Below, piece by piece: positions 1 to 9,191 of a stretch of DNA of 61,492 nt (its first letter is position 1; every line of letters begins with the position of its first letter). The translations under genes and the position numbers were made by a program. The notes beneath the pieces are model-generated. The model searched no databases and was not told the DNA's origin. It saw only the letters and a list, made by a program, of their open reading frames with translations. The stretch comes from JBFIHF01 sp964411125 (GTDB lineage: Bacteria; Myxococcota_A; Bradymonadia; Bradymonadales; Bradymonadaceae): assembly GCA_964411125.1 (NCBI GenBank), contig CAYPJU010000033.1, positions 1 to 61,492 on the forward strand. The letters are read 5' to 3'.

Positions 1-155
<155 letters not shown>

Positions 156-227
156 GGGTGCTTTTTGCTCCAGAACCGACGTCGGGTTATCATCCGTCCG
201 AACCTGAACCGCACACAACGGAACACC

Positions 228-1628
228 ATGAAACGGCTGCCTTTCGCTCTGCTCGCCCTCTTCCTCCTCGGATGCCCCAACGGCGAAATCGAGCCGGACA
301 ACAACGGCACCACGAACAACGGGTCGAACAACGGAATGATGGGGACCTGCGACGACCTCGACGGCGATGGCTTCGACGGGCGGAGCGCGGCGTGCCCCGG
401 CGGTCTCGACTGCGACGACCGCAGCGCTCAGGTGAACCCGTCGGCGGCGGAAGCGTGCGGCGATCGTCGCGACAACAACTGCGATGGACAAGCCGACGAG
501 GGCTGCCAGTCGATGGACTGCGTCGACAACGACGGGGACCGCTACGGAACCGGGACGGGCTGCTTCGGCCCCGATTGCGACGACAACAACGCCGCGATCA
601 ACCCGGGCGCGACCGAGGTGTGCGGCAACTCCATCGACGAAGACTGCAAGATGGGCGACCAGGTCTGTCCCGCGAACTGCATCGACATGGATGGCGACGG
701 ATATGGAGCGCCGGGCTCGACCGATTGCGTCGACGACCAGGGGAACGTCTTGACCGAAGTGGACTGCGACGACAACAACGCCGCGATCAACGCGGTCGCG
801 GTCGAAGTGTGTGACGGCGCCGACAACAACTGCGACGGAAACCGCGACGAATGCCCCCTGCCGGGGCAGATGTGCGACGGCAATCGGTGCCAGGGGGCCG
901 CGGGCGCGGAGTGCGAAAACGCCGACGACTGCATGGGGAACAACCTCACGTGCGACCGGTCGACGGATCCGAAGATCTGCCGATCGGCCGAGAACGGAGC
1001 TTGCGCCGACATCAGTGACTGCGTCCCCGGCTTGTCGTGCGACAACGGTGTCTGCACCGGCAACTTCTGCGCACAGGACCCCTGCGCCGGCGATCCGATC
1101 TACGACACGTGCAGCCGCGAGGAGGGTCAGTGCCTCGAGTGCGAGTTCGACGAGGCGACCGGGATGGGCGACGACGCGGGGTGCGACAACGGCCAGTCGT
1201 GCGTGTCGGGCGGATGGTGCGCTTTCGTCGACCCGATCTACGAAGACTCCCCCGACTTCGAGATCACCGCTTCGGAGGAGTACCTCTGGCTCAACACCTG
1301 GCTCGCCGACTGCTGGATCACGACGCGGCCCGCGGGCGAGAAGAAGATGTGCTCCGCGTTCGTGGTCGACGCGGGCGCGATCATCATGAACGAGGCAGAC
1401 GCCAAGTCGGCCTACGTCGACGGGCATCTCGACATGGAGCTGACCATGGAAGAGAACGAGGCGCTCGACGACATCTGGGGCGAGGGCTTCTTCAACCGCA
1501 AGGAGATCGACTGGAAAGCGACGCCGACCCCGGGTTCGGAGCTCGAAGTCTGTCTCTGGTACCAGCCCGGTGGTCTGGTCACGGGCGAGACCATGGTCCT
1601 AGACAGGTGCCAGAACTTTACGCCATAA
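228..1628 (+). CDS. MopE-type metal-binding-motif lipoprotein
   Basis: 466 aa. A short lipoprotein signal (MKRLPFALLALFLLGC) places the lipidated Cys at residue 16, which decides this start over the upstream ATG at 165. The lipobox is followed by an Asn/Gly-rich linker. Three tandem copies of the 'putative metal-binding motif' follow, each with a DxDGDG-type loop, a CDD and an EVC...NCDG end, as in MopE and many myxobacterial surface proteins. A Cys-rich stretch and a C-terminal domain of about 130 aa with few Cys come next, the latter rich in Trp and acidic residues. The protein is predicted to be surface or periplasmic; the Asp-rich loops suggest Ca2+ binding, by family. The C-terminal domain is not recognised. 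Confidence 0.85.
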   Translation: MKRLPFALLALFLLGCPNGEIEPDNNGTTNNGSNNGMMGTCDDLDGDGFDGRSAACPGGLDCDDRSAQVNPSAAEACGDRRDNNCDGQADEGCQSMDCVDNDGDRYGTGTGCFGPDCDDNNAAINPGATEVCGNSIDEDCKMGDQVCPANCIDMDGDGYGAPGSTDCVDDQGNVLTEVDCDDNNAAINAVAVEVCDGADNNCDGNRDECPLPGQMCDGNRCQGAAGAECENADDCMGNNLTCDRSTDPKICRSAENGACADISDCVPGLSCDNGVCTGNFCAQDPCAGDPIYDTCSREEGQCLECEFDEATGMGDDAGCDNGQSCVSGGWCAFVDPIYEDSPDFEITASEEYLWLNTWLADCWITTRPAGEKKMCSAFVVDAGAIIMNEADAKSAYVDGHLDMELTMEENEALDDIWGEGFFNRKEIDWKATPTPGSELEVCLWYQPGGLVTGETMVLDRCQNFTP

Positions 1629-1645
1629 TCGGTTGACCGAAACGA

Positions 1646-1685
1646 CGCTGGCCCCGCTTCGAGCCCCCGCTCAGCGGGACCAGCG
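1646..1685 (+). terminator. Strong hairpin after the MopE-type gene
   Basis: Arms at 1646-1658 and 1673-1685 pair over 12 of 13 positions (one C-A mismatch) around a 14-nt loop, 17 bp after the stop codon. There is no U-tract, so it may be a transcript-end stabiliser or a Rho-assisted site rather than a classic intrinsic terminator. Confidence 0.4.
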
Positions 1686-1794
1686 CGCTCTGCGCGAAAT
1701 TCCCACAGGCAAAACTTGTACCAATCGCACCCTATCGGCTTGATCGGCGGGGTTGCCGCGCGTAAACTCGTAGGGACCTCAGCGAGGATCTCAT

Positions 1795-2286
1795 GTGATC
1801 GAGCCGCTCTCCCGGCTTCCCAATTTGTCCCGAAGCATCGTCGTCTGGACGATGGCCTTCTCCCTCGGTTCCTCCGTCGGAGCCGCTGAAGAGACGGGCG
1901 AGGCTGATGCGGCAGACCCCGCGCCGGCTGCCGACGTGGAGACCGCCGGACCGCTCGAAGAGATCCCTCCCTCCGTCACGACCCATTCTGGCTGGAAGCT
2001 CCAGGCGGGCGAAAGGCCCCGCGTGCAGCGCGACGACTGGCAGGCATCGGCGAAGTCACATCGCGTCGTGGGAGACGGAATCATCCTCGAAGGTGAGGTC
2101 GTGATCGCCGGACCCGACGTCTACCTCCAGGCAGAGCGCGCGCACTTCGGAGCGCGGCACGTCTCGGCGGTCGACGCCGCGGTCACCGGAACTCGGATCC
2201 GAGCCCGGAAGGTGACGGTGATGCTCGAAACGGGCAGCGTCGAGCTCGAGGACGTCGAAGCACCCCTGCCCCCGCGAATACGCTAG
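1795..2286 (+). CDS. LptA/OstA-like periplasmic protein (LPS transport)
   Basis: 163 aa. The start is taken as GTG at 1795, because the overlapping ATG at 1793 runs straight into a stop; AGCGAGGA lies just upstream. An internal ATG at 1852 is an alternative. A hydrophobic N-terminus ending in SVGAAEE looks like a signal peptide, followed by an acidic/Ala-rich linker. The last ~80 residues (VGDGIILEGEVVI..., then a residue run ending in VELEDVEA) have the repeated short beta-strand pattern of the LptA/LptC/OstA N-terminal domain. It sits 9 bp upstream of rpoN, where lptA-lptB-rpoN-hpf synteny is common in proteobacteria, supporting a role in LPS export; lptB itself is absent here. It is short and divergent for LptA, so the assignment is moderate. 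Confidence 0.55.
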   Translation: MIEPLSRLPNLSRSIVVWTMAFSLGSSVGAAEETGEADAADPAPAADVETAGPLEEIPPSVTTHSGWKLQAGERPRVQRDDWQASAKSHRVVGDGIILEGEVVIAGPDVYLQAERAHFGARHVSAVDAAVTGTRIRARKVTVMLETGSVELEDVEAPLPPRIR

Positions 2287-2295
2287 GAGTACGAC

Positions 2296-3771
2296 ATGGC
2301 GATGGAACTCAGACAACAGGTGAAGATGGCCCAGCAACTGCGCATGACGCCGCAGTTGCAACAGGCTATCCGACTCCTTCAGCTCTCCCGCATGGAGCTG
2401 ATCAACGAGATCCGCCAGGAGATGGTCGAAAACCCCGTCCTCGAAGAGGTCCCCGACAGCGAACTCTACCAGCACGAAGAGACTCCCGGCGGCGGAAACG
2501 ACGAGCGCGAACCGAAGAAGAAGGAAGAGCGAGAGACGGAGCGGCTCGAAGAAGTGAAGGTCGAGGACAATCAGCTCGGCGACGTGGACTGGGATTCGTT
2601 TCTCGAAAATTACTCGCAGAGTGGTCCGGCGGGACCCTCCTACCAGAACGCGGACGAGCTCCCACAGATCGATCAGACCCTCTCCACCACCGAGTCTCTC
2701 ACCGAGCATTTGATGGATCAGGTTCGGTTGTCGGGGATGAACGACGACGAGGAGTACATCGCCACGCTGATCATCGGGAACCTCGACAGCGACGGATACC
2801 TGCGGAATGCGACGACCGAAGAGCTCGCCGAAGACGCCGGCGCGTCGATCGACGACGTCGAGTTCGTCCTGTCGATCGTCCAGGAGTTCGATCCCCTCGG
2901 CGTCGGGGCTCGCGATCTACGGGAGTGCCTCCTCATTCAGGCAGCCCGACTGCACGAAGGCGATCAGACGATCCACGACGTGATCTCGAACCACATCCCG
3001 AACCTCGAACGAAAGAGCTACCAGCGAATCGCGAAAGATCTCGGCGTGGACATGGACGAGGTGATCCGCGCGGCGAAGGCGATCTCGTGTCTCGAGCCCA
3101 AGCCGGGGCGCGAGTTCCACGAAGAGGACGCGCGCTACATCACGCCAGACATCTACATCTATAAGGTCGGCGGTGATTTCGTGCCGGTGCTGAACGAAGA
3201 CGGGATGCCGAAGCTGAGAATCTCGAACTACTACCGCCAGGAACTTCAGAAGAAGAAGAACAACGGCGAAAAGGACGAGGTCAAAGACTACATCCAGGAC
3301 AAGCTCCGGGGCGCGATGTGGCTCATCCGCAGCATTCATCAGCGCCAGTCGACGATCATGAAGGTCACCGAGTCGATCATCAAGTTCCAGCGGGAGTTCT
3401 TCGACGATGGCGTCGAGCACCTGCGTCCCCTCGTACTGCGCGATGTCGCCGACGACATCGGCATGCACGAGTCCACCGTGAGCCGTGTGACGACCAACAA
3501 GTATGTTCACACGCCCCGTGGTACCTTCGAGCTGAAGTACTTTTTCAATTCCTCGATCACCAACCTCGAGGGACAAGACCTCGCCAGCGAGGCCGTCAAG
3601 GCGAAGATCCGCGACATCATCGCCCACGAAAATGAGAAGAAGCCTTACTCCGACGCCAAAATCGTGCAAATCTTGGCAGAAGACGGCATCGAGATCGCTC
3701 GCCGCACCGTCGCAAAGTACCGAGAGATGATGGGCATCCTGTCTAGCTCGAAGCGAAAACAGGTGTTCTGA
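2296..3771 (+). CDS. rpoN: RNA polymerase sigma-54 factor
   Basis: 491 aa, typical length. Region I (residues ~5-50) is Gln/Leu-rich (QQLRMTPQLQQAIRLLQLS), the part contacted by AAA+ activators. It is followed by a highly acidic/Lys linker (region II, ~55-110), the core-binding domain, a helix-turn-helix (DIGMHESTVSRVTTNKYV) and the RpoN box ARRTVAKYRE at residues 468-477, which reads the -24 promoter element. A second in-frame ATG two codons downstream is possible. It lies between an LptA-like gene and hpf, the usual neighbourhood. Two sigma-54 activators with intact GAFTGA loops are encoded in this window (36264-37673 and 56762-61411) and would depend on this factor. Confidence 0.97.
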   Translation: MAMELRQQVKMAQQLRMTPQLQQAIRLLQLSRMELINEIRQEMVENPVLEEVPDSELYQHEETPGGGNDEREPKKKEERETERLEEVKVEDNQLGDVDWDSFLENYSQSGPAGPSYQNADELPQIDQTLSTTESLTEHLMDQVRLSGMNDDEEYIATLIIGNLDSDGYLRNATTEELAEDAGASIDDVEFVLSIVQEFDPLGVGARDLRECLLIQAARLHEGDQTIHDVISNHIPNLERKSYQRIAKDLGVDMDEVIRAAKAISCLEPKPGREFHEEDARYITPDIYIYKVGGDFVPVLNEDGMPKLRISNYYRQELQKKKNNGEKDEVKDYIQDKLRGAMWLIRSIHQRQSTIMKVTESIIKFQREFFDDGVEHLRPLVLRDVADDIGMHESTVSRVTTNKYVHTPRGTFELKYFFNSSITNLEGQDLASEAVKAKIRDIIAHENEKKPYSDAKIVQILAEDGIEIARRTVAKYREMMGILSSSKRKQVF

Positions 3772-3821
3772 GTCGTCGCCACAATCGTCCGCTGTAACTT
3801 CACCTCCTCACAGGAGTCCGA

Positions 3822-4469
3822 ATGAACACCAATGTCTCCTTTCGGCACATGGAATCGTCACCCGCCCTCAAAGACTATGCGCAGGGCAAGTTGGAACGGG
3901 TCGTTGGAAAATACGTACACGGCAAAGTCGATGCGGACGTCGTGATGAGCGTCGAGAAGTTCTGGCACATCGCCAACTTCACGCTCCAGATCAAGAATCT
4001 CACCATCAAGGGGCAGGAGCGCAGCGAAGACATGTACAGCTCCATCGACCTCGCGCTGGCGAAGATCGAGAAGCAGTTGCGCCGCCACAAAGACCGCCTC
4101 CGCGATCACAAGCCTACCAATGGTGAATCCCGCACCTTCAAGATGGGCGTGGTCTCGCCGCTGGACGGAGGTCTCGCCGAAGAGCTCGAGGAGTTCGCCG
4201 AAGACTTCGACGTCTACACCGAATCCGACTCGCCTCCCGAAGAGCGCGAGGAGGTCTCGACCGCGATCGTCGAGACGCAGGACGGCCAGGAGGTCAAGGT
4301 CCTCCGCCAGAAGCACTACGAGGCGAAGGCGATGTCATTGCAGGAAGCTGCGGTGCAGCTCGACCTGCTCGACGACCGCGAGTTCTTCGTCTTCACGAAC
4401 GACAACACCGGGGCCATCAACGTCATCTACAAGCGACGCGATGGAAAATTCGGTCTCATCGAAACGTGA
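3822..4469 (+). CDS. hpf: Ribosome hibernation promoting factor, long form
   Basis: 215 aa. The N-terminal ~100 residues are the S30AE/HPF fold that binds the 30S decoding centre. After an acidic linker, the C-terminal ~55 residues match the S30AE_C dimerisation domain (SLQEAAVQLDLLDDREFFVF... ending VIYKRRDGKFGLIE), which joins two 70S ribosomes into an inactive 100S particle. The start ATG is preceded by CACAGGAG. It lies 50 bp after rpoN on the same strand, a widely conserved pairing. Confidence 0.93.
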   Translation: MNTNVSFRHMESSPALKDYAQGKLERVVGKYVHGKVDADVVMSVEKFWHIANFTLQIKNLTIKGQERSEDMYSSIDLALAKIEKQLRRHKDRLRDHKPTNGESRTFKMGVVSPLDGGLAEELEEFAEDFDVYTESDSPPEEREEVSTAIVETQDGQEVKVLRQKHYEAKAMSLQEAAVQLDLLDDREFFVFTNDNTGAINVIYKRRDGKFGLIET

Positions 4470-4518
4470 TCCGATCGCCGTGACCCGGCGACCCCCCGCT
4501 CCGAAGAAGACAATCCGC

Positions 4519-6411
4519 ATGACGAAATCGACACGCCAGTTCGGGCTGTGGGACAGCCCGATTAGCGCCCGCGACACCGCGGGCCTTCTCCGTTTCAACG
4601 ACATCGCTTGGAGCGGTGACGGCGAAACCCTCGTCTGGGTGGAGGGACGCGGCGCCCGCGGGGTCGTCGTCTGCCGACGCGGCGGTAACGCCCCGCGTGA
4701 CGTCAGCGGGGACGTGTCGGTCCGCGGAGGCGTAGGCTACGGCGGCGGAGAGCTGTGTGTCCACGGCTCGACGGCCTTCTTCAGCGGCAGCGATGGACGG
4801 CTGTACCGGTCCGAGTTGGGCTACGGTTCTCCTCGACCGATCACGCCACCGTTCGGCAAGGTAGCGTCGCCGACCGTAAGTCCGGACGGGCGCTGGGTCG
4901 CGTTCGTCCACACCGACGGGAAGACCGATGTCCTCGCCGCCGTCGATGCGGAGGGGCGACAGTGGCCGTGGAAGGTCGTGATCGGCTCCGATTTCTACAT
5001 GCAACCCGCCTGGAGCAGTGACGGCCGACGCCTTGCATGGATCTCGTGGGATCACCCGAACATGCCGTGGGACGGGACGCGGCTCGAGACGGCGAAGGTC
5101 GAGTACGACGCGCGCGGGTTCCGTCTCGGGGAGATCGAAGTATGGGCCGGGGGCCCCGAGAAGGCTGTACAACAGCCGACGTTCTCGCCGGATGGGAAAT
5201 GGCTCGCCTACACGAGCGACGAGCTCGGGCACCTGCATCTCTGGCTTCAGGACTTGGAGACCGGAGAGTCTCGGCCCCTGTCCCGCGGGGAGTGCGACAT
5301 CGGCGGCCCTGCGTGGGTCCAGGGGCTGCGCAGTTTTGCCTGGAACGCCCAGAGCACGACGCTCACCGCAGTGCGCAACGAGCGCGGCGTCCTGTCGCTC
5401 GTCCGCTTCACCCTCGACGGAGCAAACAACCCGGTCGGGGAAGCCGCCGCGTATACCTACGTCGGGCAACCCGCCGTGTCTCCATCGGGCAACGTCGCCT
5501 TCATCGGCTCGTCGTCGGTCACTCCACCACGGATCGTCACCCTCATGAACAGCGACGGCTCGCGTGTGGAGCAGCGCGCGTCGAACGAACGGGTCAGCCC
5601 GGAGAGCCATGCAGCGATGTCGCCTGTGAGCTGGACGTTCGCTCGGGACGGAGATGGCCGGGAGATCGAGGTCTTCGGCAACTACTACGCCCCAGCGAGT
5701 GAGAAGTTCGAGGGGACGGGAAAACCGCCCGCCATCATTCGAATTCACGGTGGACCGACTTCGCAGCGCGTCGCCAGCTACGATGCGCAGTGCCAGTTCT
5801 TCGCGACGCGCGGTTTCGCCGTGCTCGACGTGAACTATCGCGGCAGCACGGGATACGGCCGCGACTACATGGAACTCTTGCGCGGCCAGTGGGGAGTCGC
5901 CGACGTCGAGGACGCGCTTGGAGGAGCCCGGTTCCTGACGGAAACGGGGCTCGCGGACCCCCAAAAACTCGTCATCATGGGAGGTTCCGCGGGAGGCTAT
6001 ACGGTGTTGCAGGCGCTGACAGACCATCCCGGCACGTTCAAGGCCGGCGTTTGCCTTTACGGGATCGCGAATCTCTTCACCCTCACCTCGGGGACCCACA
6101 AGTTCGAATCGCGTTACAACGACCGGCTCCTCGGCGTCCTGCCTGAGGCAGCCGCACTCTTCCGCGAACGTTCACCTCTCTTCAAGGCGGACCGAATCAA
6201 GGACCCCGTGGCGATCTATCACGGAGGAGAGGACAAGGTCGTACCGCCCGATCAGGCCGAGTCGATCGTCGCTTCCCTTGCCGCCCGGGGCATTCCCCAC
6301 GAATACCACCTCTACGACGACGAGGGTCACGGGTTCCGCCGACCCGAAAATCTCGAACATTTCTACGAATCCCTCCTACAGTTCCTCGAGCAGCACGTGC
6401 TCGTGGCCTGA
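4519..6411 (+). CDS. S9 family prolyl-oligopeptidase-type serine peptidase
   Basis: 630 aa from ATG 4519, chosen because the family usually begins near a 'WxSPISA' segment, seen here at residues ~8-15; an in-frame ATG at 4441 overlapping hpf is possible. The N-terminal ~350 residues form a beta-propeller with PD40-type repeats (SPDGRWVAFVHT, SPDGKWLAYTSD). The C-terminal alpha/beta-hydrolase has the nucleophile motif GGSAGGY (Ser490), the Asp in YHGGEDKVVPP and the His in DDEGHGF, so the triad is complete. Related enzymes are acylaminoacyl- or dipeptidyl-peptidases acting on short peptides. No signal peptide is evident, so it is probably cytoplasmic. It ends 3 bp before a convergent gene. Confidence 0.9.
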   Translation: MTKSTRQFGLWDSPISARDTAGLLRFNDIAWSGDGETLVWVEGRGARGVVVCRRGGNAPRDVSGDVSVRGGVGYGGGELCVHGSTAFFSGSDGRLYRSELGYGSPRPITPPFGKVASPTVSPDGRWVAFVHTDGKTDVLAAVDAEGRQWPWKVVIGSDFYMQPAWSSDGRRLAWISWDHPNMPWDGTRLETAKVEYDARGFRLGEIEVWAGGPEKAVQQPTFSPDGKWLAYTSDELGHLHLWLQDLETGESRPLSRGECDIGGPAWVQGLRSFAWNAQSTTLTAVRNERGVLSLVRFTLDGANNPVGEAAAYTYVGQPAVSPSGNVAFIGSSSVTPPRIVTLMNSDGSRVEQRASNERVSPESHAAMSPVSWTFARDGDGREIEVFGNYYAPASEKFEGTGKPPAIIRIHGGPTSQRVASYDAQCQFFATRGFAVLDVNYRGSTGYGRDYMELLRGQWGVADVEDALGGARFLTETGLADPQKLVIMGGSAGGYTVLQALTDHPGTFKAGVCLYGIANLFTLTSGTHKFESRYNDRLLGVLPEAAALFRERSPLFKADRIKDPVAIYHGGEDKVVPPDQAESIVASLAARGIPHEYHLYDDEGHGFRRPENLEHFYESLLQFLEQHVLVA

Positions 6412-6414
6412 CCG

Positions 6415-7593
6415 TCAGGGGCAGGAACCGACTGAGCCGAGCGGAGCACAGAACCCCTCCGCCGCGCCCGGCGGCACGTAGCAAACTTCTCCCGCAGGGC
6501 ATCCCTGGGTCGCGCAGGTCTCGTCACAACCTGCGCAGGTCCCCTCATCGTCCTGCGGTTCGGCCACGCATCGATTCGGCTCGGAGCATCCGTCACACAC
6601 GATCGCTTCGGGCCGACATTCTCCGCCCAGATAACACGCCTCCCCGTCGGGGCAGTCGGCCTGGACCGCACACGCTCCGCTCGAACCCTCTTCGACGCAT
6701 ACCCCCAGGTCGCACCGCCAGCCGATCGGACAATCGTCGTCTCGTGCGCAATCCCGCGGATCGGCGAACTCGCAGCGCCCCATGGTGCAGACGCTCGCCT
6801 CGGCGCAGTCGCGTTCGTCCACACACTGCATGCAGCACCCCTGATCGAGCACCAGCTGCTGCTGCAGACAGGCTCCGGCAGTGGCCGCGCGTACCGGGCA
6901 GTAGACACACGCGCCGACGTCGTTGCATCTCTCGTTCCGCTCGACTCGACAGTCGACGTCCGAGAGGCAACCGACGCAACTACAGTCTGTCGGATCGAGA
7001 AAGGGCCGATCCGTCGGGCAGGCGACCTCACCGCAGGTGTTCGTGATGCAGCGTTCCCCGAGACAAACTTCGCCGTCCGCACACTCGGAGGTATCGCGGC
7101 AGGCGAGTCGGCAAAAATCTCCGTCGCAGTAGCTCTGGTCCGGACAAGAAGAATCCGACGTGCAACGACGATCACAGACGCCGTCAGGCAGTTTGCACGA
7201 AAGATCGGAGGGGCACTCTCGGTCGTTCGCGCACCGCAGAGGAGGAGCGCTGCAGCGCGGGGGAGAGCCGATGCACACCTGGTCTGCACCGCACTCGGCC
7301 TTGAACTCGCAGAGGTCGTTGCGGCAATCCCCTTCGAAGCACTGGAAACCGGTCGGACAGTCATCGTCTGCTTCGCACTCGGCCTCACCGCAGACGGCGT
7401 CCACGCAGGCGGCCCCCAATGGACACTCCGCCGATCGAGCGCATGGCACGACAGCGCACCGGTTTCCCTGGCAGGCGAGGCGCTGCTCGCCGATGCAGTC
7501 GCGGATGGTGGAGCAGGAATCGCCTGCTTGCGGGGGCGGTTGAGGGCACCCCAGGGCGAAGCCGACGAGGACGAGTGTGGCGTATCGGTACAT
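6415..7593 (-). CDS. Cys-rich lipoprotein
   Basis: 392 aa. The N-terminus MYRYATLVLVGFALGC is a clear lipoprotein signal (Cys16). The mature protein is a string of short Cys modules of the type C-x5-C-P-x-G-x-x-C-x4-C (such as ECEADDDCPTGFQCFEGDC), repeated about ten times and presumably disulfide-bonded in the periplasm or at the cell surface. Such Dickkopf/EGF-like modules are a hallmark of myxobacterial secreted proteins. No catalytic signature is seen. It is convergent with the S9 peptidase; the divergent zinc-ribbon gene begins 102 bp upstream. Function unknown. Confidence 0.8.
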   Translation of the reverse strand: MYRYATLVLVGFALGCPQPPPQAGDSCSTIRDCIGEQRLACQGNRCAVVPCARSAECPLGAACVDAVCGEAECEADDDCPTGFQCFEGDCRNDLCEFKAECGADQVCIGSPPRCSAPPLRCANDRECPSDLSCKLPDGVCDRRCTSDSSCPDQSYCDGDFCRLACRDTSECADGEVCLGERCITNTCGEVACPTDRPFLDPTDCSCVGCLSDVDCRVERNERCNDVGACVYCPVRAATAGACLQQQLVLDQGCCMQCVDERDCAEASVCTMGRCEFADPRDCARDDDCPIGWRCDLGVCVEEGSSGACAVQADCPDGEACYLGGECRPEAIVCDGCSEPNRCVAEPQDDEGTCAGCDETCATQGCPAGEVCYVPPGAAEGFCAPLGSVGSCP

Positions 7594-7695
7594 CGTGCCG
7601 GGAGTTTAGCGCATCGTAACCCGCCCCGTCTTCATGACACATTGAGACGGCCGAAGGCGATTGGTATAGTTTTCTTGCAGTCCGAAGGAGGGGCG

Positions 7696-8559
7696 ATGCC
7701 CGGCCTCGAAATTTTCTATCTCGCAGTCTTCGTCGTTGGCTTCATAGCCTCGGGTGCGCTCGTGGTTTGGGACCGGCGCCGGCGACGTGCGCGAGGTGTC
7801 GAAGCTCCGCTCGACAACCCGGAGATCGAAGCTTTCGCGTCCCGGACATCGAGAGCTACGGGTTCCATGCCGACCCGCGCCACCCCCACCGAGCTTCCGG
7901 CCGTCGTGGTGGACGATCTCCCCACTACCCCACCGATCGCACAGGTTCTCTTTGCTCCAGGTGGACGCGGCGGAGACCATCGCGAATGCCCCACCTGCAA
8001 ACGCCGCTTCGGAGAGACGCTCGGGATCTGCCCCTTCGACTCGACCCCCCTTCGCTCCCTCCATCCCCGCGTCAAGCGGACCACCAGGCCGGCGATCACC
8101 GGCCGCCGACGTCCGACTTGCACTTCATGCGGGCGACGTTTCGAGAGCGCCGCGAAGTTCTGCTACCACGACGGAGGGTCTCTCACGACGGAGTCGCTCG
8201 CGGAGGTACCGGTGATGCGAGTTTGCCGAAGCTGCGGCTGGGAGACTCCGGCTCGCGATGGAACGTGTGGGTGTGACGAACCCCACGTCATCGAGATCGA
8301 TCCGTCGCGTGCATCCGTTCAGTTGCCCACGATCCCGATGATGCAGTGTCGTCGGTGCGGTACGCTGGCTCCCCCGGGCACGATCGAGTGCGTCAACGAC
8401 GGCGAGCTCCTCTACCCCGTGATGAACGTCGAACTGAACGCTCTTCCCCCCACCGGGATAGGTCCTCGCCGTCGGATGTGCGGCCAATGCGGTCGTCAGT
8501 TCTCCAAGGGAGCGCACTACTGCTCCTACGACGGCACCCGGCTCAGCGATCTGAACTGA
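7696..8559 (+). CDS. Membrane-anchored protein with five zinc-ribbon-like repeats
   Basis: 287 aa; ATG 7696 preceded by a strong AAGGAGG. A single N-terminal TM helix (residues ~3-25) is followed by an Arg-rich stop-transfer segment, so the rest should be cytoplasmic. Five Cys4-type modules follow. Four share one pattern, C-x2-C-x9-11-C-x2-D-G/S: CPTCKRRFGETLGICPFDS, CTSCGRRFESAAKFCYHDG, CRRCGTLAPPGTIECVNDG and CGQCGRQFSKGAHYCSYDG. A CRSCGW...CGC variant lies in the middle. They resemble double zinc-ribbon modules (one CxxC plus a 'CxxDG' tail) seen in deltaproteobacterial kinase and membrane proteins. It is presumed to bind Zn and mediate protein or nucleic-acid contacts; no enzyme domain is seen. 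It ends 21 bp from a convergent gene. Confidence 0.8.
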   Translation: MPGLEIFYLAVFVVGFIASGALVVWDRRRRRARGVEAPLDNPEIEAFASRTSRATGSMPTRATPTELPAVVVDDLPTTPPIAQVLFAPGGRGGDHRECPTCKRRFGETLGICPFDSTPLRSLHPRVKRTTRPAITGRRRPTCTSCGRRFESAAKFCYHDGGSLTTESLAEVPVMRVCRSCGWETPARDGTCGCDEPHVIEIDPSRASVQLPTIPMMQCRRCGTLAPPGTIECVNDGELLYPVMNVELNALPPTGIGPRRRMCGQCGRQFSKGAHYCSYDGTRLSDLN

Positions 8560-8580
8560 TTAGGCCGTCGGCCGGCTGGG

Positions 8581-9186
8581 TCAGTAGCGGTTTTCGGGAA
8601 TGAAAACGATATCTCCAGGGAGGAGTTTGATGTTGCGGCTCCGCCCTTCGACGATCTCCTGTACGGGGACCTGAACCTGAATCTCGGTGCCGTTGATCAC
8701 ACGGCTGAGCTTGGTGCGGTTTGTGTCCGCCTGCGTGCTGAAGCCCCCAGCCAACGCCATCGCTTCGATGATCGTGATGTTCGAGCGATACGGAAACGAG
8801 CCCGGCGCGTTGACCTCTCCGAAGATGAAGATTCGCTTCGAGTTGTACTCGGTGATCGCGCACCGAACGCTCGGCTGATTGAGATACCCGTCGCTGAGGC
8901 CCGTTGCGAGTTCCGTCTCGAGGTCGGAGCACGTCTTGCCGCTGACCTCGATCTTCCCCAGATACGGATACGAGATCGTCCCCTCCGAAGAGACGGTGAA
9001 CTCACCGGAAAGTTGTTCCTCGTTGTGAACCGTCAGTTGAAACTTGTCACCCGCACCGAGCTCGCCGATGGCGGGAAGCTTGTTTTCCTGCTCCACGAGC
9101 GCCTCGTACGCCGGGTCCACCTGCGTCGGTCCGCAGGCGACGGCGAAGAGCGCGAGGGTCGTGAAGAGTAGCGAGGAGGGTTTCAT
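8581..9186 (-). CDS. Wza-type polysaccharide export lipoprotein
   Basis: 201 aa with a lipoprotein signal (Cys18). Residues ~40-115 match the Poly_export domain (AGDKFQLTVHNEEQLSGEF..., PYLGKIEVSGKT) and residues ~120-195 an SLBB-like domain (FIFGEVNAPGSFPYRSNITI, LLPGDIVFIPENRY). Family members form the periplasmic/outer-membrane channel for capsule or exopolysaccharide. It is shorter than E. coli Wza (which has extra SLBB and C-terminal barrel helices), closer to the GumB/EpsY type. It lies 5 bp after the beta-barrel gene on the same strand, so the two are probably co-translated and form an export pair. No glycosyltransferase or Wzc-type kinase is adjacent. Confidence 0.88.
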   Translation of the reverse strand: MKPSSLLFTTLALFAVACGPTQVDPAYEALVEQENKLPAIGELGAGDKFQLTVHNEEQLSGEFTVSSEGTISYPYLGKIEVSGKTCSDLETELATGLSDGYLNQPSVRCAITEYNSKRIFIFGEVNAPGSFPYRSNITIIEAMALAGGFSTQADTNRTKLSRVINGTEIQVQVPVQEIVEGRSRNIKLLPGDIVFIPENRY

Positions 9187-9191
9187 CGGCC

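Noticed and set aside
4456..6099. Antisense open frame (547 codons) opposite the S9 peptidase
   Set aside because: The + strand has an intact catalytic triad and propeller repeats; the antisense translation is Arg/Ala-rich and featureless.
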